DNA from: JBIICS01 sp044238735
Lineage (GTDB): Bacteria; Bacteroidota; Bacteroidia; UBA4408
Reading direction: 5' to 3'
Assembly: GCA_044238735.1 (NCBI GenBank)
Contig: JBIICS010000087.1
Span: 1 to 11,793, forward strand
Length of the DNA stretch: 11,793 bases
The notes under the pieces are model-generated. The model had not been told where the DNA came from. It ran no database searches and saw only the letters and a list, made by a program, of their open reading frames with translations. Numbering within the stretch: position 1 is the first letter of the stretch; every line of letters begins with the position of its first letter. Position numbers and translations under genes: made by a program. This document shows positions 1 to 7,152 of this stretch, piece by piece.

Positions 1-231
1 CAATAAAATGAAGAGAGAATTTTGAATATGATGAAAAGAAAAATCAGCCTTATTTAAGATGGTGCCATTGTAGGGAGTGTGAATAAAGAGGCTTTCTACC
101 CATGTTTCGGCAAAATGTAACAACCAAGAAAATACCATGGCAAATAAACCCGCTATAATTCCTGTAATAACCGAAAGATTATAAATAGAAAGCTGTCCTT
201 TTATTTTAAAAGCATTTTCAAATTTTGCCAT
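1..231 (-). CDS. N-terminal fragment of a membrane protein, possibly a ClC-type chloride channel (cut by window edge)
   Basis: An open frame runs leftward from an ATG at 229-231 to the window edge: 77 codons with no stop. The N-terminus is short and basic (MAKFENAFKIKG). It is followed by a hydrophobic helix at about residues 18-41 with a G-I-I-A-G-L-F-A core, then a loop, and a second hydrophobic stretch begins at the edge. A first helix of this Gly-rich kind close to the N-terminus is typical of ClC chloride channels and H+/Cl- antiporters. The diagnostic GSGIP and GREGP motifs would lie outside the window, so the family call is an inference. Other polytopic transporters remain possible. 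A TAnnTTTG-like box lies at 237-244 on the same strand, unusually close to the ATG. I am confident of a real gene and only weakly confident of its family. Confidence 0.55.
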   Translation of the reverse strand, partial: MAKFENAFKIKGQLSIYNLSVITGIIAGLFAMVFSWLLHFAETWVESLFIHTPYNGTILNKADFSFHHIQNSLFILL

Positions 232-292
232 AGCCCCAAATTTACAAAACATACCGAAATGGCCTTTTTTATATTCACTTCTAAAACATTTC

Positions 293-300
293 TAATTTTG
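293..300 (+). promoter_or_regulatory. Candidate -7 box upstream of the helix-hairpin-helix gene
   Basis: TAATTTTG matches the Bacteroidota -7 consensus TAnnTTTG exactly and lies 32 bases before the ATG at 333. I see no convincing TTTG or TTG -33 element about 20 bases upstream, so the call rests on one box only. Confidence 0.35.
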
Positions 301-332
301 CAAGCTAAACAACTGATTTAAAGTATAGTATA

Positions 333-1271
333 ATGCTCAAGGAGATTAAGAATTTTTTTCATTTTCATAAAAGAGAAAAAAAAGGGATTTTATTTCTGAT
401 TATTATCTGTTTCTTATTAACTATCCTCTATGAATTATTGCCTTTTTTTATTGAACCCCAACTTAACAAAACCAGATTGGATCAATTAATTCAATTAAAA
501 GACAGTATTAATCGTGTCCAACTTCTAACCTATAAAAACAAGCACATATTAAACAATAAGAAATGGGCGATAAACGAAAGTAATTTTAATGGTAAAAAAA
601 TTAACGCTTATAAGCCTTTCTATTTTAACCCCAATACCGTTAGTGAATCTGAATTAAATCTAATAGGGTTAAATAAACGCTTTATAAAATCATTTTTGAA
701 TTATAGAAACAAAGGAAAAAAATTTAACAACTTAAACGATTTTAATCGTGTATTCGGTCTAAAACAAGAGGAATTTGAGGCCGTAAAAGACTTTATTACA
801 TTTCCGGAAAATAAAACAATTACGGAGGAAAAAAAACTAAAAGAAATAATTAAAAGAGAAGAACAAATAATGGTAGATATAAATACTGCCGATACCATAA
901 CTTTAATGAAACTTAAAGGTATTGGCCCTGCCTTTGCCCGCCGTATTGCAAATTACCGAAATAAATTAGGAGGATTTTATAAAAAAGAACAACTAATGGA
1001 AGTGTGGGGCATAGACACTTCCCTGTTTCAATTTATTGAGCCTTATCTTATTTTAGGAAAGAATATTCGAAAAATTGACCTGAATAAAGTAGAAATTAGT
1101 CAGTTAAAGAATCATCCTTATTTAAATTACAATACCGCTCAATCCATTATACAAATCAGAAATAGAATTGGGCATTATAATTCGATTGAAGACATAAAAA
1201 AATCCGTAATATTAAAGTCTGAAACTTTTGAAAAATTAAAGCCTTACTTAACTATCAGTAAAGATGAGTAG
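333..1271 (+). CDS. Membrane-anchored helix-hairpin-helix protein, ComEA-like, three repeats
   Basis: This 312-residue protein has a basic N-terminus, one transmembrane helix at about residues 17-40, a low-complexity linker, and three consecutive helix-hairpin-helix units. The units span about residues 98-155, 181-239 and 248-306. The middle one is the most canonical, with VDINTAD at 181-187 and the hairpin GIGPAFARRI at 196-205. The same plan (a D/N-x-N start, a hairpin, 'YRN..G.F', an acidic helix, then a hydrophobic end) recurs in the other two, with weaker hairpins. This fold binds DNA backbone nonspecifically. ComEA, the periplasmic DNA receptor of natural transformation, carries one such unit behind a membrane anchor. 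The three-unit form is common in Bacteroidota and its role there is not established. Orientation would place the repeats in the periplasm, which I infer. The stop overlaps the gmhA start by 8 bases, so the two genes are probably co-transcribed and translationally coupled. Confidence 0.82.
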   Translation: MLKEIKNFFHFHKREKKGILFLIIICFLLTILYELLPFFIEPQLNKTRLDQLIQLKDSINRVQLLTYKNKHILNNKKWAINESNFNGKKINAYKPFYFNPNTVSESELNLIGLNKRFIKSFLNYRNKGKKFNNLNDFNRVFGLKQEEFEAVKDFITFPENKTITEEKKLKEIIKREEQIMVDINTADTITLMKLKGIGPAFARRIANYRNKLGGFYKKEQLMEVWGIDTSLFQFIEPYLILGKNIRKIDLNKVEISQLKNHPYLNYNTAQSIIQIRNRIGHYNSIEDIKKSVILKSETFEKLKPYLTISKDE

Positions 1272-1848
1272 CAAAAACGATTTAATTGCAAACGAACTTA
1301 ATGAGTCGGCTCGCGTTTTGGATTCTTTTGTAAACGATAGCCATAACATCAATTTAATTGTTCAAGCGGCGGAAATTATGATTGATGCTATCCAAAAAGG
1401 GGGTAAAATAATTTCGTGTGGAAACGGAGGTAGTTTTTGCGATGCCATGCACTTTGCTGAAGAATTAAGCGGTAGATTTAGGGAAAACCGAAAATCATTG
1501 CCAGCTGTAAGCATTAGCGATGGCAGCCACATAACCTGTGTTGGAAACGATTATGGCTTTGAATATATATTTTCTAGATATGTAGAGGCTCTTGGTAATA
1601 ACAATGATGTATTACTAGCCATTAGCACTAGCGGTAACTCTAAAAACGTTATAAATGCATCGGTTGCTGCTAAAGAAAAGGGTATGAAAGTAGTGGCTTT
1701 AACCGGTAAGGACGGTGGAAAATTATCCACTATTGCAGATGTAAATATTTGCGTAACTCATCATGGCTATGCCGACAGAATACAGGAAATCCATATTAAA
1801 GTGATACATTGCCTGATATTACTAATTGAAAAAGAAATTAAAATTTAA
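1264..1848 (+). CDS. gmhA: Phosphoheptose (sedoheptulose 7-phosphate) isomerase GmhA
   Basis: GmhA converts D-sedoheptulose 7-phosphate to D-glycero-D-manno-heptose 7-phosphate, the first step toward the ADP-heptose used in lipopolysaccharide inner core and some other surface glycans. It acts in the cytoplasm as a tetramer. The 194-residue product is full length (E. coli 192) and aligns without obvious gaps to the E. coli enzyme from memory, with most positions identical: CGNGGS at 52-57 (here SFCD follows, where E. coli has SHCD), AMHFAEEL at 61-68, STSGNS at 121-126, LTGKDGGK at 146-153 and GYADRIQEIHIKVIH at 168-182. The residues corresponding to catalytic Glu65 and His180 of E. coli are Glu67 and His182, and the SIS-fold phosphate loop is intact. 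It overlaps the upstream helix-hairpin-helix gene by 8 bases. No other heptose gene is in the window. It ends 6 bases from the stop of the converging thioredoxin gene, with no visible terminator between them. Confidence 0.96.
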   Translation: MSSKNDLIANELNESARVLDSFVNDSHNINLIVQAAEIMIDAIQKGGKIISCGNGGSFCDAMHFAEELSGRFRENRKSLPAVSISDGSHITCVGNDYGFEYIFSRYVEALGNNNDVLLAISTSGNSKNVINASVAAKEKGMKVVALTGKDGGKLSTIADVNICVTHHGYADRIQEIHIKVIHCLILLIEKEIKI

Positions 1849-1854
1849 TTTTTT

Positions 1855-2886
1855 TTATTTTCTTTTCTTGTACGCTTCTTGGTACTCGGGCCATTTTGTT
1901 TTTAAGTATGCATTCTCGGCGTAAAAATGCAATATAGGATTTAGAGTTTGAGCTGGAATATAAAACGGAATTCGATCAATTAATTTATTTTCTTCATCCA
2001 AAATTAATATGCTGGGCAGCCCTACTTGTCCTCCCGATATTTCAACTACCAAATCGTTAAAGGTTCCATATTTACCTGAAGCCTTATAATATTTTCCATT
2101 CCAAAAAACAGAATCTGAACCAGTTTCTATATTAAAATCGATAACATTATAATTTTCTTTAAGGTAAGGTGCAATCAGTGTATCTGTAAAGGTTGTTTTA
2201 TTTAATATTTTGCAACCATTGCACCAGCTGGTATAAGCCACTATGATCGTTTTCTTTTTCTTTTTTGGCTTTAACTGTTCAAACTCTTTAAAACTAATAG
2301 GTTTATATGAACTCTGGATTGAGATTGAATCATTAAATGTTTTAGAGAAATTTAACTTAAAGTCGTCAAAATTACAACTGCGCCATATATTTTCTACACA
2401 ATACACCAGTATAGGCTCAATTTGTTTCACATCCATATAACCGGCACTAAGCATGGAAGTTTGCAAATTATTCATTAAAAAAATGGTAGTAGGATACGAA
2501 AGTCGATCTCCCATTAATTTAATAGCCAGCTGGTGAGCACTTTTAGGCCTGGTACTCTCATTCCAGTATTTTTTACCCATGTATTCTATGGTGTCCTTGG
2601 TTTCAGCATCAAACTGAACAGGATAAAAAAAGTTATTGATGTAACTGGCAATGCCCTGATTACTGTATGTAGTTTTAATCATGTGCTTACACCACCCACA
2701 CCATTCGGTGTAAACGTCGATTATAAATGGTTTAGGATTTTTTTTATTTAATTCAAATGCCTCCTTAAATGTTAACCACTTTACCAAACCGTGATTCTGA
2801 TCTATAGCAGATGCAGGCGATTGCTGAGCAACACTAAAAAGTGAGTGCAGCACAATAAACAGAATAATTATTATTTTATTAACCAT
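1855..2886 (-). CDS. Exported protein with two thioredoxin-like domains
   Basis: The 343-residue product starts with a signal peptide (about residues 1-21, hydrophobic core IIIILFIVLHSLF, likely cut after SVAQ). It therefore probably works in the periplasm or outer envelope. Two thioredoxin-fold domains follow. The first has a WCGWCK active site (Cys63, Cys66) and a likely cis-Pro132 in the YPTT motif. The second has WCNGCK (Cys222, Cys225) and a likely cis-Pro291 in GLPS. Both resemble the thioredoxin_7/DUF255-like group, in which the motif is followed by a helix and a 'tf.d..v..yin..fi.v..d.e' pattern. Both Cys pairs are intact, so both domains could be redox active. The substrate is unknown: disulfide reduction or isomerisation, or cytochrome-type maturation, are guesses. 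It lies 23 bases downstream of the PLD-like gene on the same strand and probably shares its transcript. Two Trx units in one exported chain is less usual than one. Confidence 0.85.
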   Translation of the reverse strand: MVNKIIIILFIVLHSLFSVAQQSPASAIDQNHGLVKWLTFKEAFELNKKNPKPFIIDVYTEWCGWCKHMIKTTYSNQGIASYINNFFYPVQFDAETKDTIEYMGKKYWNESTRPKSAHQLAIKLMGDRLSYPTTIFLMNNLQTSMLSAGYMDVKQIEPILVYCVENIWRSCNFDDFKLNFSKTFNDSISIQSSYKPISFKEFEQLKPKKKKKTIIVAYTSWCNGCKILNKTTFTDTLIAPYLKENYNVIDFNIETGSDSVFWNGKYYKASGKYGTFNDLVVEISGGQVGLPSILILDEENKLIDRIPFYIPAQTLNPILHFYAENAYLKTKWPEYQEAYKKRK

Positions 2887-2909
2887 TTAACAAATTTAAA
2901 CCATCTGGA

Positions 2910-4055
2910 TTATAGTAATATGGTTTTAACCTTTTTTTGCTTAGATTTTTTTCTGAAAAATGGTTTAAGCATGGCCAAAATCATCATACCCCGAATTAAA
3001 TAAAAAGAAATAAAAAGATTAAATCTTAAAAATGGATTTATAATGCTTTCCTTTTTAATTTGCACAGAATCCATGATGTTTTTTAACAAAGTATGATGGG
3101 CTGCCAATACAGTAGTGTAGTTGCTGCAAGCAATATTTAATTCAAGACTTCCGTATTGACTAAGGTGATTAAGGTTAAAGGATCCTACCGTTAAAACTTG
3201 TTGATCGCACAACATTACTTTTCCGTGTAGCACCGATTTTTTCCATTCGTAAACTTTAATACTATGCCTAAATAAAAAAGAGTAAAAAAAACGGGTAGCA
3301 TTTCTAACCAGCGGAACATCAGAAATTCCGGTTAATATAATGCTTACACTAACACCCCGGTTAGCTGCGTTTTTTAAAGCTTGTCTCATTCTAAAACCAG
3401 GTAAAAAATAGGCGCCAACAATAATAATCTCCTTTTTTGCATTTTTAATTTCATGGATATAAAAATTAAAAATTTGATTCTTTCCCCTTAACCAATCGTT
3501 TTGTAAGACCACCAAATCCTTTTTTTTAAAAACACTATTTTTTAAGTAGCGAACTTCAAAAACTTTGTCAAAAATAATAGTACAAAAGGAGGCAATATCC
3601 TGCGATATCTCATTGGAAAAAGAGATGCCAAAATCCAGCCAAGGCTCAGAAGTATTGTAACCTCTGTATTTATTGGAAATATTGATTCCCCCAACCATCG
3701 TATGCTTTCGATCGCAACATAAAATTTTATGATGTAATCTTCTCCCTGCATACCCAAAATCTTTAAAAAAAGAGGGAGAGAACATTTTAACTTGAATAGT
3801 GGACGACTTTAGTTCATTTTCGGCATCGTTAATAAAATCTGATGACCCGTAAGCATCTATTACCAGATAAACATTTACACCCCGATTTGCTGCATTAACC
3901 AAAGCATTCAAAATTTGTTTTCCGGTGTCATCGTAATCGAAAATATACGTTTGTAAATGAATCTCATAAACTGCTTGATCAATCATTTGTTTCATAAACT
4001 GGAAATAAGCCTCACCGCCCGACCAAAAAATTGGATATATATGCATATTGTCCAT
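2910..4055 (-). CDS. Phospholipase D / cardiolipin synthase-like enzyme (two HKD motifs)
   Basis: This 381-residue protein has two PLD domains, each with an intact HxKxxxxD motif: His108-Lys110-Asp115 in the first, followed by GGINIS, and His277-Lys279-Asp284 in the second, followed by GSFNLN. The spacing and flanking sequences fit cardiolipin synthases of the ClsB type, which lack the two N-terminal transmembrane helices of ClsA. These enzymes transfer a phosphatidyl group between phospholipids at the inner membrane. The C-terminus (about residues 342-367) is hydrophobic and then strongly basic (FFRKKSKQKKVK), suggesting membrane attachment. Other PLD-family activities cannot be excluded. 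The first ATG is directly abutted by AGAAGG. If that acts as a Shine-Dalgarno sequence, the ATG three codons later (starting at 4046) has far better spacing, giving 378 residues. The thioredoxin gene follows 23 bases downstream. The gene is divergent from the universal stress protein gene. Confidence 0.86.
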   Translation of the reverse strand: MDNMHIYPIFWSGGEAYFQFMKQMIDQAVYEIHLQTYIFDYDDTGKQILNALVNAANRGVNVYLVIDAYGSSDFINDAENELKSSTIQVKMFSPSFFKDFGYAGRRLHHKILCCDRKHTMVGGINISNKYRGYNTSEPWLDFGISFSNEISQDIASFCTIIFDKVFEVRYLKNSVFKKKDLVVLQNDWLRGKNQIFNFYIHEIKNAKKEIIIVGAYFLPGFRMRQALKNAANRGVSVSIILTGISDVPLVRNATRFFYSFLFRHSIKVYEWKKSVLHGKVMLCDQQVLTVGSFNLNHLSQYGSLELNIACSNYTTVLAAHHTLLKNIMDSVQIKKESIINPFLRFNLFISFYLIRGMMILAMLKPFFRKKSKQKKVKTILL

Positions 4056-4080
4056 CCTTCTAAAATACCATAATTACAGG

Positions 4081-4091
4081 AATTGGCAATT
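4081..4091. repeat. Interrupted palindrome AATTG-N-CAATT, copy 1 (PLD/usp intergenic)
   Basis: AATTGGCAATT is a perfect 5+1+5 inverted repeat in the 118-base divergent gap between the PLD-like gene and the universal stress protein gene. It ends 25 bases before the PLD-like start. The same motif occurs upstream of groES at 7267-7277, also 26 bases from the start codon. It could be an operator or a coincidence of AT-rich sequence. Confidence 0.3.
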
Positions 4092-4125
4092 GACGAAAAT
4101 CAGTTAATTAAATAATTAAAAAAGC

Positions 4126-4133
4126 TAATATTG
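4126..4133 (+). promoter_or_regulatory. Weak candidate -7 box for the universal stress protein gene
   Basis: TAATATTG matches TAnnTTTG at all but one position and lies 40 bases before the ATG at 4174. There is no clear TTTG or TTG at the right distance upstream. The rest of the 4056-4173 gap is very AT-rich, with runs such as TTAATTAAATAATTAA. Confidence 0.25.
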
Positions 4134-4173
4134 TAAAAATAATTATTGAAAAAATTAACTAATAAATTTTATA

Positions 4174-4980
4174 ATGAGACTTTTTGTTCCAACCGATTTA
4201 TCTAAAGAAAGTGCCGAAGTTGTTAAATATGCCATTAAACTGAGTAAAAGAAACAAACACGAACTAATTTTCTTTTATTCTTATGCATTTGCTCATGTTG
4301 CGGATTTATTTTCGAAGAGCGAATACAAGGCTTTAATAACGAAGGAAAATGACTTAAACATATTAAGATTAGGCAAATTTATAACTAAATGTTTTGAGGC
4401 GTTGGATGAAAAAACAGAAAAATTTAATTTTAAACTCATTGTAAACGATGGTTTAATTATATCTGATGACATTATTACCAATTCAAAAAAACAAAAATCC
4501 GATTTAATAATTGCGGGTACACATGGTGCCAGTGGCTTGGAAAAAATGGTATTGGGCACAAACACAGCCGTTTTAATAAAAAAATCAAAAATTCCGGTGT
4601 TATCGGTACCCATAAATAAAAAAACAAATTTTAATTCCCGTTTTATTTTGGCTTGCGATAAAAATAAATTACCGGCAGAATTTAAATGGATAGAAAAAAT
4701 CACCTCCGAATTAGGCCTTCAAACTCATTTGGTTCATTTTAATTATGCCAACGAAAAAAGCAAAGTAACGCAAGCCAAACTAACAGAGATTAAAGCGAAT
4801 GTTGATTTAAGTTTAATAGAAAATATTGAACATACGGCTTTAAAACAGAAAATGGGTGGAGTTATTATGATTACTCAACAAAACAGAAGTTGGTTTGAGC
4901 GTTTGTTTTTATCCAGCAAAACAAGCGATATGAGTTTTAGAAATAAATTACCTGTTCTTAGTTTTCCTGCAAAAGGTTAA
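4174..4980 (+). CDS. Universal stress protein, two UspA domains (second degenerate)
   Basis: UspA-fold proteins are cytoplasmic stress-response proteins, and some bind ATP. The 268-residue product is a tandem form. The N-terminal domain (about residues 1-146) starts with the typical first strand and Asp8 (LFVPTDLS). It ends with GTHGASGLEKMVLGT at 115-129, which satisfies the ATP-binding pattern G-2x-G-9x-G-(S/T) through Gly115, Gly118, Gly128 and Thr129, followed by PVLSVP. The C-terminal domain (about 153-268) keeps the strand order and a matching end (LPVLSFP). However, where the second nucleotide loop should be, it reads ITQQNRSWFERLFLSSKTSD with no glycines, so it has probably lost nucleotide binding. 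This is the usual asymmetry in tandem Usp proteins of Bacteroidota. Its stop overlaps that of the converging TauE/SafE gene by 4 bases. Confidence 0.9.
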   Translation: MRLFVPTDLSKESAEVVKYAIKLSKRNKHELIFFYSYAFAHVADLFSKSEYKALITKENDLNILRLGKFITKCFEALDEKTEKFNFKLIVNDGLIISDDIITNSKKQKSDLIIAGTHGASGLEKMVLGTNTAVLIKKSKIPVLSVPINKKTNFNSRFILACDKNKLPAEFKWIEKITSELGLQTHLVHFNYANEKSKVTQAKLTEIKANVDLSLIENIEHTALKQKMGGVIMITQQNRSWFERLFLSSKTSDMSFRNKLPVLSFPAKG

Positions 4981-5753
4981 ATAACTCCTAATGCTAGTAA
5001 AACTGAAAAAATAATAATAAGAACGGCTACTAAAATCTGAATACTTTCGAGTGTAACTTTTTTCACTAGTTTATTGCCGATAAAGGCTCCTGTAAAGGCT
5101 GCCAAACAGGCAACAGTTAATAAACCAATATCGATTTCATTTTTAACATTACTAAATCTGTTAAAGTAAACGGATAGTCTGGTTATATCAATTAAACAAG
5201 CTAATACAACACCGGTAGCAATATAAGATTCTTTAGATAATCGGGCTCGGATTAAAAAGGCACTTCTTAAAACCCCTTGGTTACCCGACAATCCCCCAAA
5301 AAATCCACTTAAAACCCCACCAACAGGTAGGTATTTTTCATCAAAATTTAGCGCTTTTAATTTGGGTATTAGGTCATATAAAGCAAAAAATAATAGCAAG
5401 AGCGCAATCACAAACTTAAGCGGAAGCACTTCCATTTCATTACCCATTAAATGATATTTAAAAATTGGCTTTAAATCAGAAAGTCTGTAAAGCAAAATAG
5501 CCCCGGCAAATGAAGCAATTATTGAAGGAATACCAAACTTAATTAACACATTACGATCTGCACTTTTGCCAATAAGAAAAAACTTAAATACATTGTTTAA
5601 AAAGTGAACAATACCGGTTAAGGCCACTGCTATTTCTATTGGAAAAAAAACACCAAAAACAGGTAAGAGGATAGTTCCCAATCCAAAGCCCGAAAACAAA
5701 GTTAAACCCGAGCCTAATAAAGCAACTATCGCTATTACAAGGTATTCTATCAT
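4977..5753 (-). CDS. TauE/SafE (TSUP) family membrane transporter
   Basis: The 258-residue product is almost entirely hydrophobic, with about seven or eight predicted transmembrane segments. It has the internal duplication typical of the family. Each half carries a Gly-rich helix: GSGLTLFSGFGLGTILLPV near residues 15-32 and GGVLSGFFGGLSGNQGVLR at 145-163. The length is usual for TSUP permeases, which export sulfite, sulfonates or other small organosulfur or carboxylic anions. The substrate cannot be read from sequence, and no sulfur-metabolism gene is nearby to suggest one. The start at 5753 lies only 6 bases after the purB stop, so the gene is very probably co-transcribed with purB. That linkage looks like convenience rather than shared pathway. 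The downstream end meets the usp gene tail to tail: the TTAA at 4977-4980 provides TAA on both strands. No terminator is visible at that junction. Confidence 0.88.
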   Translation of the reverse strand: MIEYLVIAIVALLGSGLTLFSGFGLGTILLPVFGVFFPIEIAVALTGIVHFLNNVFKFFLIGKSADRNVLIKFGIPSIIASFAGAILLYRLSDLKPIFKYHLMGNEMEVLPLKFVIALLLLFFALYDLIPKLKALNFDEKYLPVGGVLSGFFGGLSGNQGVLRSAFLIRARLSKESYIATGVVLACLIDITRLSVYFNRFSNVKNEIDIGLLTVACLAAFTGAFIGNKLVKKVTLESIQILVAVLIIIFSVLLALGVI

Positions 5754-5759
5754 TTACAT

Positions 5760-7106
5760 TTAGTATACTCCGGTATAGTTAAATGGAGTTATACGAAGTA
5801 ATTCCTCCTTAACCGATTTAGAAACATCTAATCCGTTAATAAAATTTTTAATTGCATTTTCGTTAATCGTTTCGTTGGTTCTGGTTAAAGCCTTTAATGC
5901 TTCATAAGGACTAGGATAAGCCTCTCTTCTTAAAATGGTTTGTATGGCCTCAGCAACAACAGCCCAGTTGTTTTCTAAATCTCGGTCAATTGCTACCTGG
6001 TTAAGCAATAATTTATCTAAGCCTTTTAAAATGCTTTTATATGCAATTAAACTGTGAGCAATAGGAACACCAATATTTCTTAATACCGTTGAGTCTGTTA
6101 AATCGCGCTGCAAACGGGATATGGGTAATTTAGCAGATAAGTGCTCAAAAATTGCATTAGCTATACCTAAATTTCCTTCGGCATTTTCAAAATCAATTGG
6201 ATTAACTTTATGAGGCATGGCGCTACTTCCAACTTCGCCTGCTTTTATTTTTTGCTTAAAATATTCCATTGAGATATAAGTCCATATATCCCTTGAAAAA
6301 TCAATTAAAATGGTGTTGATGCGAACCAGGCAATGAAAGAAAGAAGCCAAATTATCATAATGTTCTATCTGGGTTGTAAACTGGCTTCGATTAAGCTTTA
6401 AATAATGATTAACGAAATGATTGGCAAAAGAAACCCAGTCGATGTTAGGATAACTAACATAATGGGCATTAAAGTTTCCGGTGGCGCCTCCAAACTTGGC
6501 AGAAAAAGGAATACGATCCAGTTGTTCTAATTGTACGTTTAATCTTTCTACAAAAACTTTAATTTCTTTACCCAACTTTGTTGGAGAGGCGGGCTGTCCG
6601 TGAGTTCGGGCCAGCAAAGAAACATCTTTCCATTCTTCTGCAAATTGCTGAAACCGCTCCATAATTAGTCTTAAGCTCGGCATTGTACCCTGATTAAAAC
6701 CATCCTTTAAAAGAGCAGGAATTGAGGTATTGTTAATGTCCTGGGAAGTAAGTCCAAAATGTATAAACTCCTTATAGGAGCTTAGATTTAACTCATCAAA
6801 TTTTTCCTTTAAAAAATATTCAACCGCTTTAACATCATGATTGGTGGTCTTTTCAATCTCTTTTATACGATTAGCATCCTGCTCCGAAAATTTCAAATAA
6901 ATAGCTCTCAAAGCTGAAAAAAGAGAGTGATCTACCGATTTTAATTGAGGAATTCCGCCTTCGGTTAAAGCAATAAAGTATTCTATTTCTACCCAAACGC
7001 GGTATTTTATTAAACCAAATTCGGAAAAGAATTCACCCAATTCATTAACCTGTCTGCGATACCTGCCATCTACCGGCGAAATTGCCGTTAAAGCGTTTAA
7101 TTCCAT
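5760..7106 (-). CDS. purB: Adenylosuccinate lyase PurB
   Basis: PurB cleaves fumarate from SAICAR and from adenylosuccinate, so it acts twice in purine synthesis (IMP formation and IMP to AMP). It is a cytoplasmic homotetramer of the fumarase/aspartase superfamily. I use the ATG at 7104-7106 because the product then begins MELNALTAISPVDGRY, matching the E. coli start. A longer frame would need a TTG at 7118 and add four residues outside the family pattern. The 448-residue protein is of the E. coli type (456). It carries TTNHDVKAVEYFLKEK at 87-102, TSQDINN at 120-126, RTHGQPA at 167-173 with the general acid/base His169, and the superfamily signature GSSAMPHKVNP at 293-303 with the catalytic Ser in its mobile loop. 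DLTDSTVLRN follows at 335-344. The C-terminus stops a few residues earlier than in E. coli. The TSUP gene follows after 6 bases. Confidence 0.97.
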   Translation of the reverse strand: MELNALTAISPVDGRYRRQVNELGEFFSEFGLIKYRVWVEIEYFIALTEGGIPQLKSVDHSLFSALRAIYLKFSEQDANRIKEIEKTTNHDVKAVEYFLKEKFDELNLSSYKEFIHFGLTSQDINNTSIPALLKDGFNQGTMPSLRLIMERFQQFAEEWKDVSLLARTHGQPASPTKLGKEIKVFVERLNVQLEQLDRIPFSAKFGGATGNFNAHYVSYPNIDWVSFANHFVNHYLKLNRSQFTTQIEHYDNLASFFHCLVRINTILIDFSRDIWTYISMEYFKQKIKAGEVGSSAMPHKVNPIDFENAEGNLGIANAIFEHLSAKLPISRLQRDLTDSTVLRNIGVPIAHSLIAYKSILKGLDKLLLNQVAIDRDLENNWAVVAEAIQTILRREAYPSPYEALKALTRTNETINENAIKNFINGLDVSKSVKEELLRITPFNYTGVY

Positions 7107-7122
7107 AATAAATAACAAAGCG

Positions 7123-7150
7123 CAAATATATAAAAAGCAAGCCTAGCAAA
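7123..7150 (-). promoter_or_regulatory. Candidate purB promoter
   Basis: Read on the minus strand, TATATTTG (7130 down to 7123) matches the Bacteroidota -7 consensus TAnnTTTG exactly. A TTTG at 7150-7147 could serve as the -33 element, although the 16-base spacing is shorter than usual. The predicted transcript would start near 7117, leaving about 10 bases of leader before the purB ATG. This position supports the ATG at 7106 over the TTG at 7118. Confidence 0.5.
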
Positions 7151-7152
7151 CT

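Noticed and set aside
4293..4703. Antisense 136-codon frame within usp
   Set aside because: The usp frame is clearly the coding one; the antisense product has no domain and no promoter.
7107..7118. Extended purB start at TTG 7118
   Set aside because: It adds four residues outside the family pattern, and the candidate promoter places the transcript start next to it. The ATG at 7106 gives the conserved start.
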